Part shown: positions 1 to 7,694 of the stretch, piece by piece
Numbering within the stretch: the stretch's first letter is position 1
Layout of the letters: the number at the start of each line of letters is the position of its first letter
DNA from: Gloeomargarita sp. SKYB120
GTDB taxonomy: Bacteria; Cyanobacteriota; Cyanobacteriia; Gloeomargaritales; Gloeomargaritaceae
DNA: 64,000 nucleotides
Direction of reading: 5' to 3'
Assembly: GCA_025062155.1 (NCBI GenBank)
Contig: JANXAM010000003.1
Span: forward strand, 1-64,000
Translations under genes and position numbers: made by a program
The notes under the pieces: generated by a model
Databases searched by the model: none
What the model was told of the DNA's origin: nothing
Seen by the model: only the letters and a program-made list of their open reading frames with translations

Positions 1-171
1 AACGGCGATAAGGCGCTTGCCGAGAAACTCTCCCATCAAGCTTTGGTCTATAAACCTGGCGATAGCTTCAGCATTACCTTTGGCCCAGACCTTCCCCTCG
101 GCACCTACACCTACTACTGCACGCCGCACCGGGGCGCTGGCATGTTCGGGAAGATCATCCTACAGGGGTAG
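1..171 (+). CDS. petE: plastocyanin, C-terminal part (5' end outside window)
   Basis: The last 56 residues of a plastocyanin are read from the first base of the window to a TAG stop. Plastocyanin is the soluble lumenal blue-copper protein that carries electrons from cytochrome b6f to photosystem I or a terminal oxidase. The C-terminal copper-site loop is visible: [11 protein letters not shown] supplies the Cys, His and Met ligands, and the final strand Gly-Lys-Ile-Ile-Leu-Gln-Gly closes the cupredoxin fold. The signal peptide and first His ligand lie upstream of the window. Confidence is high because the Cys-x2-His-x4-Met spacing is that of plastocyanin. Confidence 0.93.
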   Translation, partial: NGDKALAEKLSHQALVYKPGDSFSITFGPDLPLGTYTYYCTPHRGAGMFGKIILQG

Positions 172-176
172 TCCCG

Positions 177-332
177 ATGTCGGCGGAATGGCCCCTATTG
201 GGTTTGTTTGGACTGGCGTTGCTCCTGCTAGGGGGTGTCACGGTCGGCGTGGGGTATCTCACCTGGGTGGAATGGCGCGACCGGCGGCGACGGCAAGAGC
301 AAACCCGCAGCTTGCGGTCTCGGCGTCAATGA
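177..332 (+). CDS. small single-span membrane protein downstream of plastocyanin
   Basis: A 51-residue reading frame starts 5 bases after the plastocyanin stop. It has a short polar N-terminus, one hydrophobic helix at about residues 6-30 rich in Leu, Gly and Val, then a very basic tail (Asp-Arg-Arg-Arg-Arg-Arg-Gln-Glu...Arg-Arg-Gln). This is the layout of a small membrane protein with a basic cytoplasmic or stromal tail. I do not recognise the family. The immediate spacing suggests cotranscription with petE, so a small thylakoid protein is possible, but that is inference. It may also be chance, since no strong ribosome binding site is seen. Confidence 0.5.
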   Translation: MSAEWPLLGLFGLALLLLGGVTVGVGYLTWVEWRDRRRRQEQTRSLRSRRQ

Positions 333-458
333 GTATATTTGTATTTGTAATCGCGGCTACGGCCTGGGATTGCCTGAGGCTGCATTTTTTTGTAGATTAG
401 AAAAGCTTGCCCAAAGGCCCCAAGACGCATCCGGGGTAAGCCTGCGGGTCAAGCAGCG

Positions 459-555
459 CTAGCGGCTGGTGGATCGGCTCTAGGGGATGTGAGCTAAAGC
501 GTTTCGGTAGCGAACGTCTTCCGGCGTCCCCCTACCCTTCGTCCACCAGGGCTGC
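459..555 (+). ncRNA. candidate structured RNA or leader upstream of speD
   Basis: The 315 bases between the small membrane protein and speD hold no convincing gene but contain nested inverted repeats. CTGGTGGA (466-473) pairs perfectly with TCCACCAG (542-549). Inside it TAGGGG (481-486) pairs with CCCCTA (529-534). In the centre CGTTTCG and CGAACG form a small hairpin around GTAG. GC-rich flanks could lengthen the outer stem with bulges. The structure ends about 100 bases before the speD start, so it could be a leader element or a free small RNA. I do not recognise a known riboswitch class. Confidence 0.35.
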
Positions 556-647
556 GGTTGTATGGGTGGTGGTTCCCTGAATCACCAAGACATGCAATGT
601 TAAGCTCCGTCAGTCATGGCGGGGGGTGCGATGCGAGGAGGGTAGCA

Positions 648-1040
648 ATGCAAGCACTCGGAAGACAAATCCTGGTCGAGTTCTACCAGTGCGACCCACG
701 GGTGCTCAACGATGAGGCCCGTATTGCCCAGATCCTACTGGAGGGGGTCCGACGGTCTAGAGCGACGATCATTACGGATTTGTTCCACTCTTTTAGTCCC
801 TATGGCGTCAGCGGTGTGGTTGTCATCGCGGAATCCCACGTGGCAATCCACACTTGGCCGGAGTACGGCTATGCGGCGGTAGACATCTTCACCTGCGGGG
901 AAACGATTGACCCTTGGGTGATCCAGCAGTACTTGCAGGAGCAGCTCCAGGCCCGCAGTTTGTCCAGCATGGAACTCAAGCGGGGGTTGTTCCCGACTCC
1001 GGTGCGACATAAACCGGCGGCGATGGCACAGGTGGGCTGA
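648..1040 (+). CDS. speD: S-adenosylmethionine decarboxylase proenzyme
   Basis: This pyruvoyl enzyme decarboxylates S-adenosylmethionine to provide the aminopropyl donor for spermidine. The 130-residue length is that of the short bacterial class. The self-cleavage site Glu-Ser-His is present with the serine at residue 63, and His68 and Cys83 fall where the bacterial enzyme has its processing and catalytic residues. The ATG at 648 is chosen because GAGGAGGG stands just before it and the protein then starts as its homologues do; the frame is open further upstream but that part is not conserved in character. The stop overlaps the start of speE, so the two are translationally coupled. Confidence 0.95.
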   Translation: MQALGRQILVEFYQCDPRVLNDEARIAQILLEGVRRSRATIITDLFHSFSPYGVSGVVVIAESHVAIHTWPEYGYAAVDIFTCGETIDPWVIQQYLQEQLQARSLSSMELKRGLFPTPVRHKPAAMAQVG

Positions 1041-1915
1041 TGACAACGTCTCAGTTTCACCAGATTCAGTTCATCGAGTTCTGGGACGGGCGCACGGGGC
1101 AAACCTTCGGCGTGGAGGACTTGCTCTACAGCCAGCGCAGCCCCTATCAGCACGTCCAAGTCTGGCAAACGGATGCCTTTGGGCGCGTGCTAACCCTGGA
1201 TGGCCTGGTCATGTTCACCGAGCGGGATGAATTTGTTTATCATGAGATGATCAGCCATCCGGCTTTGTGCCTGCTGGACCATCCCCAGCGGGTGCTAGTA
1301 GTAGGTGGCGGCGATGGAGGCACGGTGCGGGAAGTATTGCGCCATCCCAGCGTCGAACGGGTGGACCTGGTGGAGATTGACGCCCTGGTGATTGAAACGG
1401 CCCGCCGGTTTTTCCCTTGGATGGCCTGCGCCTTTGACGACCCCCGGTTGCAACTGCACATCACCGATGGGGTGGCCTTTGTGGCTCAAGCGCCGGCCCA
1501 GACCTACGACGTGGTGATTGTGGACTCGACAGACCCGGTGGGTATGGCTGAAGGACTGTTTGGCCCAGCGTTTTACCGGGACGTGGCCCGGATCTTGCAA
1601 CCGGCGGGGGTGCTGACGACCCAAACCGAGTCCCCCTTTGACCGGCTGTTTCAAAAGACCATCCAGGCGGCCCACCAGTGCCTGCGCCAGCTTTTTCCCG
1701 TTGTGGCGATGTATCTGGCGTTTATCCCTTCCTACCCGACCGGCATGTGGTCCTTTACGCTGGCTAGCAAAGAACGTCATCCGGTGCAGGACTTTGACCC
1801 CCAGCGGGCGGCATCCCTCGCTCCCCAACTGCGCTATTACAACGCCGACATTCATCGCGCGGCGTTTGCCCTACCGACGTTCGTGCGACAACAATTGGAA
1901 AATCGCGGCGATTAA
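1040..1915 (+). CDS. speE: spermidine synthase
   Basis: Transfers the aminopropyl group of decarboxylated S-adenosylmethionine to putrescine. The 291-residue protein has the N-terminal beta-strand domain followed by a Rossmann methyltransferase-like domain: Gly-Gly-Gly-Asp-Gly-Gly at residues 89-94 binds the nucleotide part, Val-Glu-Ile-Asp follows the second strand, and Val-Asp-Ser-Thr-Asp-Pro carries the catalytic aspartate region. Its ATG overlaps the speD stop by four bases (ATGA), which forms a classical speDE operon. Length and motifs are normal for the family. Confidence 0.95.
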   Translation: MTTSQFHQIQFIEFWDGRTGQTFGVEDLLYSQRSPYQHVQVWQTDAFGRVLTLDGLVMFTERDEFVYHEMISHPALCLLDHPQRVLVVGGGDGGTVREVLRHPSVERVDLVEIDALVIETARRFFPWMACAFDDPRLQLHITDGVAFVAQAPAQTYDVVIVDSTDPVGMAEGLFGPAFYRDVARILQPAGVLTTQTESPFDRLFQKTIQAAHQCLRQLFPVVAMYLAFIPSYPTGMWSFTLASKERHPVQDFDPQRAASLAPQLRYYNADIHRAAFALPTFVRQQLENRGD

Positions 1916-1970
1916 ACAGCCCTACTTCTGCTTTACTAAGAGGCAAAACCCTTCATTCCCCGGAAATCCC

Positions 1971-2417
1971 GTGTTACCTGCTCAGCCATTGGATGCTCCC
2001 TTGAGCCTATGGGAGGGAGTTGCTGCTGTTGGGGTTTTGATGATGCACGCTGACGAGGACCTGGCCTCTGAAGAACAAGAGGCGCTGGTGCAATTCCTAG
2101 TCGGCCAGGGAGTTGACCCACCAGCGGCCCAGGCGGCGATTCACAAAGTGTTGCAGGTGTGCCAGGAAGCGGGTCAAGCGGCCTTGGAGGCAGCGGCCTA
2201 CGCAGCGGTTGCCGGCACGCCCCAAGCTGATACGGCGCTGCGCTTGGCGGTGCGCATTGCCCTGGCGGATGGCTTTGTCTTGCTCGAGGAAAATGCGGCT
2301 TTACTCAATCTGATGCGGGGCTTAGGGGTCAGCGAGTCCCGCTTGGAGCAAATCATCCAAGAGGAACTGCGGCAGGATGAGCGGTTTCGGTCGCTGCTGG
2401 AGGAGGGACCGGACTGA
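1971..2417 (+). CDS. TerB-like (tellurite resistance fold) protein
   Basis: An all-helical acidic protein of about 148 residues with two matching helical halves containing Met-Met-His-Ala-Asp-Glu and Ala-Leu-Ala-Asp-Gly-Phe, the pattern of TerB/DUF533-like domains that use acidic residues to bind metal. Such proteins are common in cyanobacteria and rarely characterised. The start is uncertain: the GTG at 1971 is used, with an ATG at 2040 as alternative, and neither has a strong ribosome site. It follows speE by 55 bases and its last 65 bases overlap the oppositely oriented CHAD gene. Confidence 0.6.
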   Translation: MLPAQPLDAPLSLWEGVAAVGVLMMHADEDLASEEQEALVQFLVGQGVDPPAAQAAIHKVLQVCQEAGQAALEAAAYAAVAGTPQADTALRLAVRIALADGFVLLEENAALLNLMRGLGVSESRLEQIIQEELRQDERFRSLLEEGPD

Positions 2418-3273
2418 GGCAACGACCGCCAATGCCACTGTAAATCCGCTGGTGATTCTCACGGCTCTGGAGTTGCGCCCGCAGGGTTTGCCACTGCCGC
2501 CAGAGTTCCGTCCGGTCATGAAGTAGGCTTTCCTCGAGGGCGGGGCACTTCAATCCCAGTTGTTCCTCCAGCACAAACCCATCCTGGAGTTGCCCCAGCA
2601 CCTCTTGCGCTTCCCGCAGCCAACCCAGTGGCTCCTGCAACGCCTCCCCGAGCCAATCGCCGGCAAACTCCCACAAATAACGAGTGCGTTTGATTTGCTT
2701 GCGCAGGTCGTGCAGGCCCTCGGGGTTATCGGCAACGCCGTGGATGTCCCACCCCGGATGCAAGGACAGTTCTCCCCAGGCCATCAGCAAGAAATGGGGT
2801 AGCGTCACCTCCACCGCCCGGTCGCCCAAGGGTTGCCAACGGGGATGGTCTAACCACTCGCGCCAGGCTTTTTGCACCCGCTCGTAGGTCGCCGAATGCA
2901 ACAGGGCTACCAACTCCCGTTGCTGTTCTTGCCGCTGGCGACGCAATTGCCGGATCCATCCCTTGAGTGTCTCCTGCTCCTGGCTCGGCAACACTGGCAA
3001 GTAGCGGGTTTCCAGCCGTTCCAGCATCACATCGGCATCGCGGGCCTGGCCCAACACCCGGCTGAGCATGCCCACCTTGCGGGCCACGCGGGGCACATCG
3101 AGCACCGCCTCAAACCCCTTTAACAGCGACCGCAATCGCCGCATGGCCACTCGCATCTGGTGAATCGCTTCCGGGTCTTCCCCCTGCTTGACGCCCTCCT
3201 CCTGCTTGCGCCACTTGCGAACGGCCTTGCCTAGATGCTGGTGAATCCACCACCCCAGGGTCATCGGTTCCAT
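2353..3273 (-). CDS. CHAD domain-containing protein
   Basis: A 306-residue helical protein rich in His, Arg and Lys. The repeated His-x2-Arg-x6-Arg pattern (Ile-His-Gln-Met-Arg-Val-Ala-Met-Arg-Arg-Leu-Arg near residue 38, and Leu-His-Asp-Leu-Arg-Lys-Gln-Ile-Lys-Arg-Thr-Arg in the second half) is diagnostic of CHAD domains, which bind polyphosphate. Arg-Asp-Ala-Asp-Val after the first repeat is also typical. No CYTH phosphatase domain is attached. The ATG at 3273 is chosen because the open frame upstream runs into cysH. The gene runs with cysH, 61 bases downstream of it. Polyphosphate binding is inferred from the family. Confidence 0.85.
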   Translation of the reverse strand: MEPMTLGWWIHQHLGKAVRKWRKQEEGVKQGEDPEAIHQMRVAMRRLRSLLKGFEAVLDVPRVARKVGMLSRVLGQARDADVMLERLETRYLPVLPSQEQETLKGWIRQLRRQRQEQQRELVALLHSATYERVQKAWREWLDHPRWQPLGDRAVEVTLPHFLLMAWGELSLHPGWDIHGVADNPEGLHDLRKQIKRTRYLWEFAGDWLGEALQEPLGWLREAQEVLGQLQDGFVLEEQLGLKCPALEESLLHDRTELWRQWQTLRAQLQSRENHQRIYSGIGGRCLSPVPPPAATETAHPAAVPLG

Positions 3274-3334
3274 CGTCGTCGTCCCCAAGGTTAAGACTAG
3301 GTTAACTGGTAATAACCCCAGTATAACCCAGGCC

Positions 3335-4132
3335 CTACAGATGGATATGGATGCCGCACTCAGTTTTGCCGGTTCCCCGCCAGCGCCCCGCCCGTTCGTC
3401 CTCGCCTTCCGCAATGGGGGTGGTCAAGGGTTCATCGCCAATACTGGCATAACCCCGGTCGTGCAGGGGATTGTAGGGTACATGGTGCTTCATCACGTAA
3501 TCCCAGCTCTGCTTGCGGGTCCAGTAGGCCAGGGGGTTGATTTTTAGGCGTTGCTGTCTGTCCCACTCCAGCACCGGCATATCTGCGCGCGTGGTCGCCT
3601 GGTCGCGCCGTCGCCCGGTAATCCAGGCCACCGTTCCCAGTTCCGCCAGTCCCCGTTGCAACGGCTCGATTTTGGTCAAGTAGTGAAACTGCTCAATGTC
3701 GGTTTCCCAAAGTTTTTCCCCATAGCGCTGGGCAAAGGCCTCGCGGGAGTCCACCGTCTGAATCCGGTAAATTTTCAAGTTCAAGTCATAATGCGCCGTG
3801 CTGCGGGCCACTAACTCCAACGTCTCCGGGAAATGGTGCAACGTGTCCAGAAACAACACCGGCACCGGATGCGGGGGTTTCAGGTCGCGGTAGAGCAGGT
3901 CGGTAATCACCATGTCGTCCACATTAAAGGCGCTGGCCTGGACCAACCCTTCCGGCAGCAGGTCCGTTGCCCACGCCAGGATGTCGCGCGGGGTCGCCGT
4001 CGCCAACTCCCGGTTGAGCGCGTCCAAATCCAATTGCCGCACCTTGTGGAGTAACTCCGGATGCACAGGGGTTTCCGTCAACATGTCTGTTTCTTCACCA
4101 TACGGGTTTCCCGCGCCAAGCTGCCTATTCAT
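3335..4132 (-). CDS. cysH: phosphoadenylyl-sulfate reductase
   Basis: Reduces PAPS to sulfite with thioredoxin in assimilatory sulfate reduction. The 265-residue protein contains Phe-Leu-Asp-Thr-Leu-His-His-Phe-Pro-Glu-Thr of the ATP-pyrophosphatase-like fold, Gly-Arg-Arg-Arg-Asp-Gln for substrate phosphate binding, and the C-terminal Glu-Cys-Gly-Ile-His catalytic motif. The paired-Cys iron-sulfur motif of APS reductases is missing, which supports PAPS as substrate. The ATG at 4132 is preceded by AAGGGAAG. It is transcribed divergently from sir, so the short region between them probably holds both sulfur-responsive promoters. Confidence 0.93.
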   Translation of the reverse strand: MNRQLGAGNPYGEETDMLTETPVHPELLHKVRQLDLDALNRELATATPRDILAWATDLLPEGLVQASAFNVDDMVITDLLYRDLKPPHPVPVLFLDTLHHFPETLELVARSTAHYDLNLKIYRIQTVDSREAFAQRYGEKLWETDIEQFHYLTKIEPLQRGLAELGTVAWITGRRRDQATTRADMPVLEWDRQQRLKINPLAYWTRKQSWDYVMKHHVPYNPLHDRGYASIGDEPLTTPIAEGEDERAGRWRGTGKTECGIHIHL

Positions 4133-4210
4133 TTAGCTTCCCTTAACAGTGTCACACCCAAAAACATGGTACAGTAAAAAGTAACCTATCCCGATCGGAA
4201 TTAGCGACAA

Positions 4211-5950
4211 ATGACAGCCGTTTCTTCTGGGGATGCGCGGGTGTCCCGCCACGAAGCCGTCAAAATCCACAGCCACTACCTCAAAGAGCCATTAGCGTCC
4301 GAGCTGTCGCAGCCCACGACCCATTTCAGCGAAGCGGCAGCCCAGATTCTCAAGTTTCACGGGTCGTATCAACAGGATGACCGCGACCAGCGGCAGGCGT
4401 TGCGGCAGCAGGGGTTAGAGCGGGCTTTTTCCTTCATGCTGCGCACGCGCCAACCGGGGGGCCATGTGCCGCCTTTGCTCTATCGCACGTTGGATGACCT
4501 GGCGGACCGTTACGGCAACGGCACCTTACGGGTAACGACGCGCCAGACCTTTCAACTGCACGGGGTGCTCAAGGCCAACCTGCAAACGGTGATCCAGGAA
4601 ATTGTGCGGCAGATGGGCAGCACCCTAGCGACCTGCGGGGACATCAACCGCAACCTCATGGCGCCCCCCGCTCCCTTTCGCAACCGGCCCAGTTATCGCT
4701 ACGCCCAGGAATATGCCCGCCGCTTGTCCAACCTGCTGTTGCCCCGCACCCGCAGCTACTACGAACTCTGGATTGACGATGAAGAAATCCCCATTCCCGA
4801 GTTGCCGGCGTTACAGAAACTCCCCCGCATTCACCTGGACGACCCGGTAGAACCCCTGTACGGCAACCAGTATTTACCCCGCAAATTCAAGTGCGCCATC
4901 ACGGTTCCCGATGACAACACGGTGGACATCTATTCCCAGGACATCGGGCTGATTGTGATCACCGACGCCAAGGGACAACTGCGGGGGTTCAACATCCTGG
5001 TGGGCGGGGGGATGGGCCGCACCCACAACAAGGAAGAGACGTTTCCGTTGCTAGGTCAACCGCTGGGCTTTGCGCCAGTAGATGCGATTGAAACCGTCAT
5101 CCAGGCCATCTTGGCTGTCCAGCGCGACTACGGCAACCGGCACGACCGCAAGCAGGCCCGCATGAAATACCTGGTGCACCAGTGGGGCATCCGTAAATTC
5201 CGCCAGGTGGTGCAGCAGTACGCTGGCATGAAGCTCAAACCCTGGCATCCCATTCCCCCGTTTCCTAGCGGCGTGAACTACTTGGGCTGGCAACCGCAGG
5301 GGGATGGCAAGTTGTTTTTGGGGTTATCCATTCCCACCGGGCGCATTCGGGATACGGAAACGTGCCGGCTGAAAACCGCCCTGCGGCGCATCAACGAAGA
5401 ATTTGCCTTGCCCGTGCAACTATGTCCCACCCAAGACCTCATCCTCACCGACATTGAACCGGCTTGGCGGGGGCGGATTACCCACATCCTGCGGGAGCAT
5501 GGGGTGCCCTTGCCGGATGAGCTGTCCCCCCTGCGGCAACTGGGCATGGCCTGTCCAGCGTTGCCCACCTGCGGCCTGGCGATTACCGAGTCGGAGCGGG
5601 TGTTTCCCGACCTGTTGCAGCAGATCGAAACGGTTTGGGCGGATTTGGGACTGGGCGATACACCGCTGATTGTGCGCATGACCGGTTGTCCCAACGGCTG
5701 CGCCCGTCCCTACCTGGCGGAAGTGGGCTTGGTGGGAACTTCACCGGGCTATTACCAAGTCTGGGTAGGTGCGAGTCCCAACGGCGACCGTTTAGCCCAA
5801 GTCCTGTGGGAAAAAGTCGCCCTCACCGACCTTCCCCAAGCCCTGCGACCCGTTTTCGCCTACTACAAGCAAGAGCGCTACATGGGCGAGCGGTTTGGGG
5901 ACTTTTGCCAGCGGGTGGGCGTGACGCGCCTGCAGGAGTTGGTCGCTTGA
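4211..5950 (+). CDS. sir: ferredoxin-sulfite reductase
   Basis: Six-electron reduction of sulfite to sulfide using ferredoxin. The 579-residue protein has two ferredoxin-like sulfite/nitrite reductase half domains. The siroheme and 4Fe-4S ligands are Cys448 and Cys454 (Cys-Pro-Ala-Leu-Pro-Thr-Cys) and Cys493 and Cys497 (Gly-Cys-Pro-Asn-Gly-Cys-Ala-Arg-Pro). Arg- and Lys-rich segments such as Val-Thr-Thr-Arg-Gln and Gly-Gly-Gly-Met-Gly-Arg bind the substrate and siroheme. The close relative NirA is shorter (about 510 residues); length and the divergent cysH favour sulfite reductase. The start at 4211 is the first in-frame ATG after the shared promoter region. Confidence 0.93.
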   Translation: MTAVSSGDARVSRHEAVKIHSHYLKEPLASELSQPTTHFSEAAAQILKFHGSYQQDDRDQRQALRQQGLERAFSFMLRTRQPGGHVPPLLYRTLDDLADRYGNGTLRVTTRQTFQLHGVLKANLQTVIQEIVRQMGSTLATCGDINRNLMAPPAPFRNRPSYRYAQEYARRLSNLLLPRTRSYYELWIDDEEIPIPELPALQKLPRIHLDDPVEPLYGNQYLPRKFKCAITVPDDNTVDIYSQDIGLIVITDAKGQLRGFNILVGGGMGRTHNKEETFPLLGQPLGFAPVDAIETVIQAILAVQRDYGNRHDRKQARMKYLVHQWGIRKFRQVVQQYAGMKLKPWHPIPPFPSGVNYLGWQPQGDGKLFLGLSIPTGRIRDTETCRLKTALRRINEEFALPVQLCPTQDLILTDIEPAWRGRITHILREHGVPLPDELSPLRQLGMACPALPTCGLAITESERVFPDLLQQIETVWADLGLGDTPLIVRMTGCPNGCARPYLAEVGLVGTSPGYYQVWVGASPNGDRLAQVLWEKVALTDLPQALRPVFAYYKQERYMGERFGDFCQRVGVTRLQELVA

Positions 5951-6074
5951 CCTGCTATTGTACATACAAAAATTAGGCGTCATAAAGCCGAAAAATCCCT
6001 TAAGAATGGGTTGAGCGGGTTGCCAAGGGATAACGAATCTTCCTACACTAAGGTCACGTATCACAGCGCAACCG

Positions 6075-7694
6075 ATGACTCAGGCTCCTGCTCGTTCCCG
6101 GCGCACGCCCTACCAGCCCCAAAACCGGCGACGGATTTTGTGTGTGTTCCCCCGCTACACGCCCGCCTTTGGCACCTTTCACCACGCCTACGAACTCATG
6201 CCAGGGGTGAAAGCGTTTATGCCGCCCCAGGGGTTGCTCGTCGTGTCCGCCTACATGCCGGAGTCGTGGGACGTGCGCCTGATTGATGAAAATATCCGGC
6301 CTGTGCGGGAGTGGGAATATCGCTGGGCGGATGCGGTCATCATCAGCGGCATGCATATTCAAAAACCCCAGATTTTAGAAATCAATCGCAAGGCGCACCG
6401 CTACGGCAAGATCACGGTGTTGGGGGGGCCATCGGTGTCCGCTTGTCCGGAGTATTATCCCGATGTGGATATCTTGCATCTGGGGGAATTGGGGGATGCC
6501 ACCGACGCCGTGATTGCCTATTTGGATGCCCACACCGAGCGTCCGAAAAACCAAATCATTTTCCGCACCAAAGAACGGGTGCCCCTGCACGAATTTCCCA
6601 TTCCCGCCTACGAAAAATTGCCCCTGGACCGCTATTTCATTGGCAGCATCCAGTTCTCCAGCGGTTGCCCCTATCACTGCGAGTTTTGTGATATTCCCGC
6701 GTTGTATGGCAACAATCCCCGCTTGAAAACCCCCCAGCAAATCCTCGAAGAATTAGATGCGATCTTGGCATCAGGCAATCCGGGCGCCATTTACTTTGTG
6801 GATGACAATTTTGTGGGAAATCGCAAGGCGGTTATGCAACTGTTGCCCCATTTGATCGAGTGGCAGAAAAAACGGGGGTATCCGGTGCAATTTGCCTGCG
6901 AAGCCACCCTCAATCTCGCTCAAAGTCCTAAGATTCTCGCCATGATGCGGGAAGCCTATTTTTGCACAGTTTTTTGTGGGATTGAAACGCCCGAACCCGA
7001 AGCCCTGCACGCCATTTCCAAAGACCACAACTTGAGCTTGCCTATTCTTGAGGCCGTGAAAATTCTCAACAGTTATGGGCTGGAAGTGGTCTCGGGCATC
7101 ATTATGGGGTTGGATACGGACACGCCGGCGACCGCTGACCGGATTTTGGAGTTTATCCGGTTGTCCAACATTCCCATGCTGACCATTAACTTGCTCTACG
7201 CCTTGCCGAAAACGCCCCTGTGGGAGCGGCTCGAAAAAGAAGGGCGCTTGATTTTTGACGAAAACCGCGAATCGAATGTGGACTTTCTCATGCCCTACGA
7301 GCAGGTGGTGGCTATGTGGCGCAAGTGCATTACCCAGGCCTACACGCCGGAATTTATTTACCAGCGCTTTGCCTATAACTTGAAGCACACCTATCCCAAC
7401 CGCATTCAACCGCCCAATAGCCCCGCCCGCACCAATTGGAAAAATATCCTCAAAGGCTTGCGGCTGTTGGCCAATATCTTTGTCAAAGTGGGGCTGTTGA
7501 GCGACTACCGGGATGCGTTCTGGAAATTTGCAAAACTGGCATTGCAGCAGGGCCAAATTGAATACCTGATCAGCGCCGCGTTAGTCAGTCATCACTTAAT
7601 TAAATTTGCGCGGGAGTGTGGTCAGGGGCAGCAGTCCGCCTCATTCTATTCCCAGAAAGTTCGCCACCCCGTTGCCGTCACCACCAGCTACTAA
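6075..7694 (+). CDS. B12-binding radical SAM protein, HpnP-like
   Basis: A 539-residue enzyme with an N-terminal cobalamin-binding Rossmann domain (about residues 20-150, including Pro-Pro-Gln-Gly-Leu-Leu and Leu-Gly-Gly-Pro-Ser-Val-Ser), a radical SAM barrel with the Cys-x3-Cys-x2-Cys cluster motif in Cys-Pro-Tyr-His-Cys-Glu-Phe-Cys, and a C-terminal region resembling DUF4070. This is the architecture of the hopanoid C-2 methylase HpnP and its relatives. Segments such as Val-Lys-Ala-Phe-Met-Pro-Pro-Gln and Ser-Gly-Met-His-Ile-Gln agree with what I remember of HpnP. Cyanobacteria have several paralogues, so the substrate cannot be fixed from sequence alone and no symbol is given. It stands alone with a 124-base upstream region and overlaps the end of cydB by four bases. 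Confidence 0.8.
   Translation: MTQAPARSRRTPYQPQNRRRILCVFPRYTPAFGTFHHAYELMPGVKAFMPPQGLLVVSAYMPESWDVRLIDENIRPVREWEYRWADAVIISGMHIQKPQILEINRKAHRYGKITVLGGPSVSACPEYYPDVDILHLGELGDATDAVIAYLDAHTERPKNQIIFRTKERVPLHEFPIPAYEKLPLDRYFIGSIQFSSGCPYHCEFCDIPALYGNNPRLKTPQQILEELDAILASGNPGAIYFVDDNFVGNRKAVMQLLPHLIEWQKKRGYPVQFACEATLNLAQSPKILAMMREAYFCTVFCGIETPEPEALHAISKDHNLSLPILEAVKILNSYGLEVVSGIIMGLDTDTPATADRILEFIRLSNIPMLTINLLYALPKTPLWERLEKEGRLIFDENRESNVDFLMPYEQVVAMWRKCITQAYTPEFIYQRFAYNLKHTYPNRIQPPNSPARTNWKNILKGLRLLANIFVKVGLLSDYRDAFWKFAKLALQQGQIEYLISAALVSHHLIKFARECGQGQQSASFYSQKVRHPVAVTTSY

Noticed and set aside
4133-4210. NtcA box between cysH and sir
   Set aside because: GTACAGTAAAAAGTAAC looks similar at first, but does not give GTA-N8-TAC.
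4211-5950. ferredoxin-nitrite reductase NirA
   Set aside because: Length of 579 residues and the divergent cysH favour sulfite reductase; no nitrate genes are near.
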